DNA from: Hypericum androsaemum
Lineage: Eukaryota; Streptophyta; Magnoliopsida; Malpighiales; Hypericaceae
Length of the DNA: 64,000 bases
Direction of reading: 5' to 3'
NCBI GenBank assembly: GCA_963995505.1
Contig: OZ023190.1
Span: forward strand, 4,730,516-4,794,515
The translations under genes were made by a program, and so were the position numbers. Within the stretch, counting starts at the first letter, position 1. The number at the start of each line of letters is the position of its first letter. The notes below the pieces were generated by a model, which was not told where the DNA came from, ran no database searches, and worked only from the letters and a program-made list of their open reading frames with translations. Shown here piece by piece: positions 54,991-64,000 of this stretch.

Positions 54991-57900
54991 TTCATAAAAT
55001 ATATAAGAGCACTCCAACACACATCATTGTATGCACATCGTACGATGTGCTCTTAACGATCTCAGAATGTATTAGTTATCAACAGTCAACTATTTGGCTT
55101 TTATTCCTAGTAACAATGCATAGATATACACCACAAAGTGAAACAAAAATCTTGCATCTTTCGTGGCAAGTATATGCAATTCTTCGACATGTCTAGTTCA
55201 AACGTCATTTACTTAACTTATGAATCAATAACATCGATAGCGTTATTTTTTTGTCCCCACAGCTGTGTGTACCTCCATGCCTTGTTCAAGAGAGCGTCAT
55301 GTGACCGACTACTTTTCCATTCTCCAGAACTATTACCTTAAAACCAAATCAGCATGATAGTTTATAAAGTGAAGTTTGGGTACTAAATTGCAAGTAGAAA
55401 CTATGTGAATTTTCACATCAGTACCACCAGAAGCAAAATACTTCTAAACAGCCCTATGAAACTCTAACAAGGACATTAAACACAAGAAAATAAAGAAGAT
55501 AACATCATCATACCAAGCACTAGACATTTAAACCAAAACCATTGGTGAACAAACCAATCCACAATAGCATGCCCAAAGAGGAAGGCAGGCATGACAGACT
55601 AGTAAGCACCAATTTCATATTTACAATATCAACTTCTTCCCAAGATGGGACAATAAAAAATAAGACTTATCTATTTTGAAAAGCCAAGAAGACTACATCA
55701 TGTATTTATGTAACTCTGTTAAAAAATGTAACAGTTGCAATCTCAGGGTGTCAACAATATACTCGAATAAAATATTAGCAAAAGCTACCAGCTAGCTAAA
55801 TGTTTTAACAAAAATAGACAACAATTTATTGCCTGAGAGGCAAAGCTGAACCACAATTCATTTCACAAAAAGAGCCCAGATACAAACATTCATGCTCTAA
55901 TTATCACAACGAAACTATTGTCGACGTCATCCAAAGTGCAACACCATCCCAAAGATGAACAACAATATATTGGCAAGTTTAATAGCTCTCACACAAATAT
56001 AATCGGGTACAAAGTTCCACTGTACTCTATTTCATCTAGCATCATTTCTTCTGAAAACACAGCATCCTTCAGTAATCCAAAGTTTTCATGAGAATCATCC
56101 AAGAGGGATTATATTCAGATGATGTGTCAAATCACAGCGCGCCATATTTGACTGCTTGACACATCATGCTAATGGAGCCTTTCATAACAGGCAAAACATA
56201 CAAAAGCAACACGTTAGTTTTACAATAACGCGCAGAGCCAGCATCCAAAAAGCACAGAGGAAAAGTGATTTGTTACAACGCTTAATATTGCACCACGGTA
56301 GCAGTTCTTAAGCTCCCTTTGTGCGGTGGAAAATTTGACTCATGAAAAACAAATGTGATGATGGACAAGTCTCCCTACATTCTGTTTCATTGCAAGGAAA
56401 CAATTCGCTCCCCATCAAGAAGGACGGAAGAAGAAGAAGAAGAAGAAGCAGAGAACTACAATCAGGTAGAATAATAGTCAATCTAATGCCTCAGATGACA
56501 GCCATCAACAGTAAGTGATCAGCACTTGTTTGTTATTGTTTTTTCGATTCGAGAGGTTGCTCCACTACGCCGAATGGCCCCTGCGGAACTGCCCTCTTTC
56601 AGCACCACCCCAAACAGGGAAAAGAGCATAAGCCAGAGATATCAAATCATCATTCAAGTGCCTCCGGATCAAGAGCAACAGAGTCTAAGATTATCACGAG
56701 CAAAAGAAAAGGTAGCATTTTTGGCTATATTATGTATGTAAAGAAATCGTTAAACAAGAATGTCAAGCGCCACCGGATGGGTCCTAGCCCATTTTTGGTG
56801 AAGTCGACTTAATCTAATTAATAATTTACTTGCATGCCCAATTCACAAGGAGATTGGGAGATCGGAATGTAGGCAACAGAACAAAAAGAAGCGACCCTGT
56901 TTACGGATAAGACTAAACGATTTATAATACAGGAAAAAATTCATACACTATGTATCAAGATACCAAACAGAATACGAAAATCAACTCCAAAAGAGCACAA
57001 AAATATGAGTGCAAATGAAGGGCGGACAAAAAACTATCAGAGCCAAATGTCCAAAGCGGAAAGCTATCGAGACAAATACTGGCTAATAACCACGAAGTTG
57101 CATCATAGACGCAACCGTATTTGAATGCATACGAGTTGCACACAAATGAGAGACAAGATTGTACGAAACCAAGCGAGACAAGTTTATCCACCTGCACTAA
57201 TAAGAAAAATTTCGAGTTTGTACGAATCTCATATGCAACAGTAAAAACAATAAGGTTTATCTACCTGCACTAATATAAAATATTTATCCACCTCCGCCAA
57301 CAGCGTAAGCAGATAAAAGGAAATCTAAATCCGAAAAGATCACTAAACAGTAGTAACTCGGGAGCTAAAACAACAAAAAAAAAAAACTGGACACTACTAA
57401 GACAAAACAAATCATGGGAAGCGGTACCAGCTCTAGCAAGTAAAAACACAAAAGAAACATGAACTGAAAGGCAATAAATAAATGGTAGGTGAAGGTCGAC
57501 GACTACCAACTCCCCGCAAACACCTGCGACCTCTCCTGGCTAGCTGGAGAGGAAGCTAGCCCCAGAAAGTGGGTCCTAGACGAGTCAGCGAGACTGATAG
57601 TTGTTAGTCGAAGTTGAGAGGATGCGGTTCCGACCCGGCGGAGGTAGGCAGCGACCTAAGACTGAGAGGGGCTTCGCCGGCGACTAGCGAGGTGGAGAGC
57701 TCCGGCGGGGGCTTGTGTGAGGGCGACGAGTCCAGACTTTGAACGGTGGAGCCTCGGACGGCTAGGAACGGTGGGGCCCCTCAAACGTCTAGACTACAGA
57801 TGGAGAAGAAATATTTTTTTTAACATTACTGTAGAATTCTACCCCAAAAACTACCAATTGGCACTTGCACTATCTTCGACCTCACACCCATTAAACCTTA

Positions 57901-58259
57901 GACCCAAACAACGTTAAGCCCGAACAACAGATATTAATTGAGAAAAACTATCTCGCACCTTGTGTCGATAATTGTGACACCTGTGTAGTGAATCATTTAC
58001 GGGCGAGGTGCAATAAGCATCTTACCATGTTTTGTGTTTTGAGTTGAATATTATCTAATCTCGTGAAATTTGTTGTACTTAATGCCTGGGATTAGGTTAG
58101 CCACTTCAACTTTTCGTTTGAAGTTACCTAATTAATGAATAAATTATAAGTTAAGTGAATAGTTATACTCATTCCTAATCAATTGTTGTTTGAGACCGAC
58201 TTCTAACTAATTAGGAGACCTCCAGGAACATTAATACTCATCTTAATCATCCCTTGTCA
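54991..58259. other. Possible minus-strand transcribed locus, product not recognised
   Basis: The GC-rich block at 57480-57790 looks like a leader or first exon of a minus-strand gene (CCGGCG-rich, with no long frame). A minus frame at about 56535-56640 (LFSLFGVVLKEGSSAGAIRR) could be coding. A GAA repeat lies at about 56429-56449. The intervening sequence is AT-rich and intron-like. I cannot assemble a protein, so no gene is called. Confidence 0.3.
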
Positions 58260-58268
58260 TAATATATT

Positions 58269-59246
58269 GAATAAATCACCTCTAAGTTCCTGATATTTGG
58301 TAAAATAGATGATGGCATCCCTATAGTTTCAGTACTGATTTTATTATCCATGTAATTTAGTTTTATTTTACTCTGGGATCCCTGAAGCCGGAATCAGAAT
58401 TTTTCTCTGGCGAACAACCACCTGAAATGACACAAATGTTCCTTCCACCTAAAAATAAAAAATTCCACTTTCTTTCACCTTCTTCCTCCCACTTCATTTT
58501 CCACTTCTCATCTTCAACCAAAACACATACACAAATCTTCTTAGTGAAAATCCAAACTAATTAGAGACATAAACTAGAGCCTCGGAAGGCAGAAAATTTC
58601 TTTAAAAAACCAGTTAATAAAATTAAGACTTGAAAAACCCTAATTTTCTAATACAACATCATAGCACACAGAAATTTGAGTTCTAAGAAAATTGGATTTT
58701 TGGGATTGCTCTTGAATGTGACACTATGAAGAACCCATAATTTTTAAAGCTGTAATATGGTGCCCACGCTGTGGTTGCATCGAAGAGAAGGGTGACAGGG
58801 GCTATTGAAGTAAAACATGGGCATGAGCCCTTGGATGGCCATGAACATTGTTTTGACATTTTTATGTGTTCTCTGTCGTTTCTTCTTAAGTTTTGAACTG
58901 TATTTCTAGGTACTCATTTGCTTTTGACCATTTATCTTGTTTTGTATTCTGATTTTTTAATTTAGATTGTGAGGCTATGTTTTTATTTTTATTAAGAAAG
59001 TTTGTGTTTGGGTTTTGGTTGAAGACGGGAGATAGAAGATGAAGTGGGAGGAAAAAGGGGGGGGAGGGGGGTTAAGCATTTGTGTCATTTAAGGTGGATG
59101 TTCGCCGGAAAAAAACTCTGATTTAGGATTCAAGGATCCTAGAGTATAATAAAACCAAACTACAAGGATAAGAAAATCAGTAGTGAAACTACAGGGATGC
59201 CATCGCCTATTTTACCAAATACTAGGGACTTAAGGGTAATTTACCC
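58269..59246. mobile_element. MULE with about 170-bp inverted repeats
   Basis: A 978-bp element. Left end GAATAAATCACCTCTAAG; right end reverse-complemented GGGTAAATTACCCTTAAG; similarity continues through TATTTGGTAAAATAG and ATGACACAAATG. Flanks are TAATATATT and AAATATATT (8 of 9). The interior holds a plus stretch near 58755-58830 (ATGGTGCCCACGCTGTGG) that might be captured sequence but matches nothing I know. It lies about 110 bp beyond the 3' end of the monooxygenase coding sequence. Confidence 0.8.
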
Positions 59247-59356
59247 AAATATATTTATCAAGTTTATAATAATAAATGTTACAACAAACAAATTTTTCGG
59301 TATAACTTATTGGTGGCAAAATTGTCACTTACTGTAGTGTTCTAACCTATAATTTG

Positions 59357-61732
59357 TTAGTCATTTTTGTTGGATTGATAGCTGAATTTTTGATAAGCCG
59401 ATGAACTAGGTTTAGGAAGCTCTCCACAGTTGAAATTAGACGCAGCAACAAATATACGTCCAACGTACTTATGGAACATCCTCCTCAATAGCTTCTGGAA
59501 CCAATTACCATTTCCGACACTATGGTGTTGCACCCATCCGACCAAATATGCAGTGGCCACCATGAAGGTAACACGCCACCTCCTCTCATAGGCATACTCT
59601 CTGAGAACTCTATCCACGTCGCTCGCCATGAGCTTGTTCCCATTCTTCGAGTAGGAATTCGCAATGTGTCGTCCGAGTACAACAGCGTCCTCTAAGGCGC
59701 AGCCACCGCCTTGCGCTATGTCGGGTGTCATCGGATGCATGGAGTCTCCGGCCACCGTGACTCCGCCTTTGCTAAGATTCCCGAATGCGATGGCCCATGG
59801 GTACCGGAACATGAGAGGAGCCCATGAAAGTGACGACGGATCCGAATGCTCCACTATCTCTTTGTAGATTGAAGGGAAGTTTAATGTGTGTTGTTCCAAG
59901 ACTTTAGTCTTCATTTTCTTAGGATCCGTCATCATTTTATCGCCTGAAATGAGAAAAATGTGAATTTTTGAAATTTTTTTGTGATAATGCGAAAAATAGT
60001 TGAAACCAACTTTCCATAAATAGGTGTGATCCATGGAATATATTTCACAATTTTTATTAAAACAAGGAAGATTAAAACTCTAACTAAAAATTATCTCGTT
60101 GTTGGTTTCTTTATGGTCAATGGTTTGGTAGCTTTTGTATTTATTTAGTTACCTTTTGGAGAAGATGGGAGGGATAAGAACCAATACAATTCCTTTTGAT
60201 TTACGCAAAAAACACCAGCTCTTTTGCCCTTGTCAAGATACTGATGGCCTTCATGGTCCAGCACGTGACCCTCCGGGTAGAAAGCCATCCCTCGGACTGC
60301 GGACCGCCCAGCATGGACCGCAGCCTGTAGGCCCAACCAATTTGCCACTATCGAACGTACACCGTCACAACCAATTAGTACCTGTCGTTTGCCAATTCGA
60401 AAAAAAAATTATAAATAAGTATGAATCAACAAAGAATCTTCATAAAAGCATAGATCTTTTTCTGGCATATCGTTGACAATGTGCTAATGATTCCCAAACT
60501 CTACGATTGACGATAGCCATGCACCATTGAGCATTATCAAATTCAATAAAATTCGCGCTCTTAATGATGTCTTTCCATAAGAGTACCAAGTTATAAAAAC
60601 CAAACTCAATTTCTGTCTCAAATTGAGGTAGACTCGTTGTTCAAATTCTAACATTCATCTCCGACCTAAAATTAACTGTCATGTTAATTACGGTACCTTT
60701 GATTTGATGATGGCTCCATCCTCCAAGCATACTATAACGACGTGGCCGCCTCCTTCGACTTCAACTTGATCGATGGAAATGAGCTTCGACGAGAACCGGA
60801 TCCACTCAGCTGGCAATTCCTCCGCCAATGCTTCAAGTAGCGCCCTACGTGGCACTATCCTTGAGGCTAACTTGTTGGCGTCACTAATTTCAACACCAAA
60901 TAAATATTAATTCCGAGATTTTTTTTGGCCTCGAAAATAAATTGGGAACCAACCACACCAAATTTAGTCACATGCATACTGGTGACACCATGAATTAATA
61001 AGGGTAACAATATAAAACAAAATTTGTAGTATAAACTCGTGTATTTAGTATTAAATGATAATAAAATTATTCTAGTCTAATGGATAAGTATTGAATTTGA
61101 GTCATTAAAAATATAATAATGATAAATATTTGTAAACTAAATTTTTTCATCATTCAAAAATATTACCAAACTCGAACTTAGATTTGTCAAAATGTTGATA
61201 CTCTGGGTTTCAACAGAAAAAGTAGCCAGCAATAATAGGAGCTCACCTGCTGGATTCAAGAGAAGATAGAGTTCTCACTGCTCCACTGTCAAGATCATTA
61301 AAATGGGCCCTAGAAAAATCAAAAGAGAAGAAAATATCAGCGGATTGTTTATAGTTTAAATATTAAATCGAAAGGGAAACAATCTTTGATATAATATGTA
61401 GAGATACAATAATAAATAGGCCACAAACCAGGTTAGTTTCTAGCTTAAATCTCATGCCTATCGCCAAAAGTAAAAAAAAAACGTACTTTTGAATAGAGAA
61501 GAACGTACTTTTGAATCACATTACAAGTAGAGGTGAGCTTAGTGGAAACGCCAAGAACATCAAGAACACGCCAAGAATTGGCGGAGAGGGTGATCGCAGC
61601 ACCGGTGGTCCTTAACCCTTTAGCCGTCTCCAACACCAAACTCCGTATCCCAACTCGCTTCAAGGCCACCGCCGTCGCCAACCCGGCTATACCTGCCCCT
61701 ACTATCACCACTTCCTCATTCCAGATTTCCAT
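59357..61732 (-). CDS. FAD-dependent monooxygenase, MO1/MO2-like, five exons
   Basis: Exons by my reading, in transcript order: 61732-61509, 61309-61247, 60883-60697, 60381-60153, 59943-59357. All introns are GT-AG, phases agree, and the product is 429 residues, normal for the family. FAD-binding signatures are all present: GAGIAG at residues 12-17 with the ribose-binding glutamate in LVLETA, GCDGVRS at 162-168, and GDSMHPMTPDIAQGGGCALED from 300. This is the class of plant enzymes related to salicylate hydroxylase and zeaxanthin epoxidase (Arabidopsis MO1, At4g15760/At4g38540). The substrate is unknown and the protein probably soluble. The frame is complete, so it is likely functional. Confidence 0.93.
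61075..61210 (+). repeat. SINE-like fragment in monooxygenase intron 2
   Basis: TAGTCTAATGGATAAGTATTG and then GAATTTGAGTC resemble degenerate A and B boxes, and the stretch resembles those at 7672 and 32333. It lies inside the 363-bp intron between exons 2 and 3. The ends are unclear. Confidence 0.3.
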
Positions 61733-63099
61733 CTCCCTCTCTCGTACTCGGAGTCAAACACTATTGGATTTTATTTATAGGACGGCTCTCCCAATACGCT
61801 CTATCTCTTGTAATATCAAGTTTGTGTTTGTTGATGTGCTTTGTTTTATGGGATGGCAAGCTTATATAGTAAATATACAAGGTACATACGAGGGGAGAAT
61901 TTTGACCACGCAAGCACGGAGGACAGTTTGAAGCCAATGGTTTTTTATCTGGAAGGAGGAAAGTCAACGTTCTTTATTTGATTATCGAGGACGGAAGGAC
62001 CCATCGATAGCGATGTTCCAAGTCGTCCCTGGGTCTTTTCATTCATTGGTCAACAATATTGACAGGAGAACACTCATATGGAATATGAGAAAGCAAGTTA
62101 AAGAAGTTTGTTGATTATATAGGAGCAGCATGAATCGGGTCCAATGGGCAAAGTCAGTCACGGAGAACAGTAAAATACAGCAAAGGCCATTTGGGCTAAC
62201 GGTATAGGCGTTAGAAGATTTGACGGAAGTTCAGAGTTTAAATCTTGACATAGACATATTCTTGGTATAATTTACCTTTAAAAAATAGTAAAATATAAAA
62301 TTGACGTTGGATTGTCAATCTCCACCTTTTCTTTGTACCGTTACAGCAATTTAGTAACCAAGCCAAAGATTTTCATACCGAAGAGTCTACGGTGTAAAAC
62401 AACATTTTGTTCTAATTATACAAGATGCAGTAGAAATTAACGGAGAAAATTTATAAGAAAAAGTCTAGGGCTTGGTTAGTTAATACACATGTTAATTGGG
62501 GCAGGAGATCAGTAATGCTATTTTTTATAGTAGGAAATTTATTGAGCCAAGTAATTAAAATTTAACACTGATTAAGTTATACTAAGAAAGTAAGTCAAAA
62601 GACTGTTAATCACGTACAACCTGTATGAATCTGTCCAATTGACAAAGCCAGTAGGGAGGGTACCAAATTAGCAAATTGACAGTGGATACAAATACGAATA
62701 TATAAATCTCGTAACTAATTAAAATTTTACTCTTTACCGGTAACTCTTCTGCATGCTATAATACAAGAGAATAATTATTGAATTCGAGTCGAGGGAATAT
62801 GCCTCTATATATTATAATTATTGGAAATGATAGTAATCTGTGGATTGGGTAGTTAATACACTTATTATATGGGAGTAATACGCATTGAAAATTACGTATT
62901 TTTTACGTACTATTTGAAAAATGGGAAATTATAAAGATATTTATGACATTAAAGTTAAATAGGCGAGTGTCAAAGGCATCGTGCAGTTAGAAGGTCCAGG
63001 GTTCAAACCCTATCATGTATTACGGTATAAATTTTACTTTAAAAAAATGTTTAATAGGCGAGTAAAGTTAGTGTACAATATGTTACTCTAAAAATACAT
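61733..63099. other. Monooxygenase promoter and intergenic DNA
   Basis: The minus-strand promoter lies just right of 61732; AT-rich sequence at 61765-61880 includes TATAAATAAAATC (reverse strand, about 61769-61781). Short retroposon-like pieces with a B-box-like GGTTCAAACCC (62999) follow. No gene is seen. Confidence 0.4.
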
Positions 63100-63104
63100 A
63101 CTCT

Positions 63105-63401
63105 TGTCAAACATCATCCACGACCTCCATGTATCTTGGAGCCATCTGCAAAGATCTTGGAGGCACTCAAGCATATCTACTACGGCACGTTCCAATCACA
63201 ACAACTTCTCCAACAAACCCCACGATGAGCAATCTGGACGTGGATCATTTTCTACCCAAGTTGTTATTTCGCTTCCTACAAGTTAGTATAGTGGTTAACT
63301 ACTTCTTGTATAAATATGTGCAAACTAACATTTTAATAAATGGAGAAAGCAAGTAATTCAATCCACTTGCATCAATCAGATTCTCCCTTACAAATTTATC
63401 A
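63105..63401 (+). repeat. TRIM 5' LTR
   Basis: Starts TGTCAAACATCATCC and ends CAAATTTATCA. A TATAAATATG promoter-like motif lies near 63309. Frames in the LTR are not coding. Confidence 0.93.
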
Positions 63402-63683
63402 TGGTATCAGAGCCATCTAGATACATCAACACCTAGGGTTCTTCTTCTTCGTGACCAAGAGCCAAGTCGATCCGAAAGCGGCTATGGCTGTCACTAATCC
63501 TTATGATGAATCCCTCTCCAATCTATTGGCGTTATTTCAAGCGTCTAATCATCTCTCTCAGCTCCGATTGTCCTCGGAGCAATGTTTCAATCTAATGACG
63601 TTACTTCAAGCGTCTCAATTTCTTGTTCTCTAAGTTGGGATTGTTCGTCATCCACTTGTCTTCCCCTCCAACTTGCAGGGGGG

Positions 63684-63980
63684 TGTCAAACATCATCCAC
63701 GACCTCCACGTATCTTGGAGCCATCTGCGAAGATCTTGGAGGCACTCAAGCATATCCACTACGGCACGTTCCAATCACAACAACTTCTCCAACAAACCCC
63801 ACGATGAGCAATCTGGACGTGTACCATTTTCTACCCAAGTTGTTATTTCGCTTCCTACAAGTTAGCATAGTGGTTAACTACTTCTTGTATAAATATGTGC
63901 AGACTCACGTTTTAATAAATGGAGAAAGCAAGTAATTCAATCCACTTGCATCAATCAGATTCTCCCTTACAAATTTATCA
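63684..63980 (+). repeat. TRIM 3' LTR
   Basis: Same length and ends as the 5' LTR, with about nine substitutions and no indels. Confidence 0.93.
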
Positions 63981-64000
63981 ACTCTTTCGAGTGAATTATG

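Larger units (their letters stand above)
63105..63980 (+). mobile_element. Complete TRIM (miniature LTR retrotransposon)
   Basis: An 876-bp element with two 297-bp LTRs, TSD ACTCT (63100-63104 and 63981-63985), a primer-binding site TGGTATCAGAGCC (63402-63414, initiator tRNA-Met) directly after the first LTR, and a polypurine tract GCAGGGGGG before the second. The interior of 282 bp holds only a 60-codon gag-start-like frame (63451-63633, MAVTNPYDESLSNLLALFQA), so mobility depends on another element. The LTRs differ at about nine positions (about 97% identity), so insertion is moderately recent. Confidence 0.95.

Noticed and set aside
62990..63015. tRNA gene suggested by GGTTCAAACCC
   Set aside because: No cloverleaf arms or A box at the right distance; more likely a SINE remnant or chance.

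Overview
The window is nuclear DNA from a flowering plant, most likely a eudicot. It is AT-rich, has short GT-AG introns and small scattered genes, and carries plant-only families: a PADRE protein, a STAR/KH protein, an MO1-like monooxygenase, MIR319, and captured chalcone synthase, APETALA2 and MAPKK pieces. I cannot name the species from sequence alone. No bacterial, organellar or viral block is seen.

Gene layout. A beta-galactosidase-17-like 5' end runs off the left edge (1-408, minus). A complete seven-exon KH/STAR RNA-binding gene lies at 8729-10816 (plus, 282 aa by my splicing). A single-exon gene for a serine-rich protein lies at 15320-16186 (plus). A MIR319 hairpin lies at 35872-36066 (plus). 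A single-exon PADRE-type gene lies at 44763-45224 (minus). Bromodomain exons lie around 48390-49002 (minus), and a complete five-exon FAD monooxygenase gene at 59357-61732 (minus, 429 aa). The genes are unrelated in function; I see no gene cluster.

Most of the rest is transposon DNA, and many elements can be delimited to the base by target-site duplications (TSDs). There are two PIF/Harbinger elements with broken genes (1132-4580 and 37750-40107), hAT-like MITEs (12449-12871, 17877-18347, a damaged one near 53160-53512), a 5'-truncated Copia element, a Copia LTR with primer-binding site, a 763-bp solo LTR with a perfect TSD, and a complete TRIM (63105-63980).

The main discovery is a dense set of non-autonomous Mutator-like elements (MULEs) with 9-10 bp TSDs, several of them Pack-MULEs carrying pieces of host genes: chalcone synthase (19203-19993), an APETALA2 mini-exon plus another fragment (22312-23079), a MAPKK4/5-like kinase (13759-15114), succinate dehydrogenase assembly factor 4 (51728-53735) and unknown fragments (27651-28974, 32654-33758, 21336-22132, 58269-59246). 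Three of them share terminal repeats and one architecture: terminal repeat, conserved subterminal block, gene fragment, minisatellite array, terminal repeat. A 183-bp relative (17249-17431) has lost the cargo. The kinase-bearing element ends about 110 bp upstream of the TATA box of the gene at 15320.

All calls rest on reading the sequence and on remembered family motifs; no alignment, folding or database search was run.
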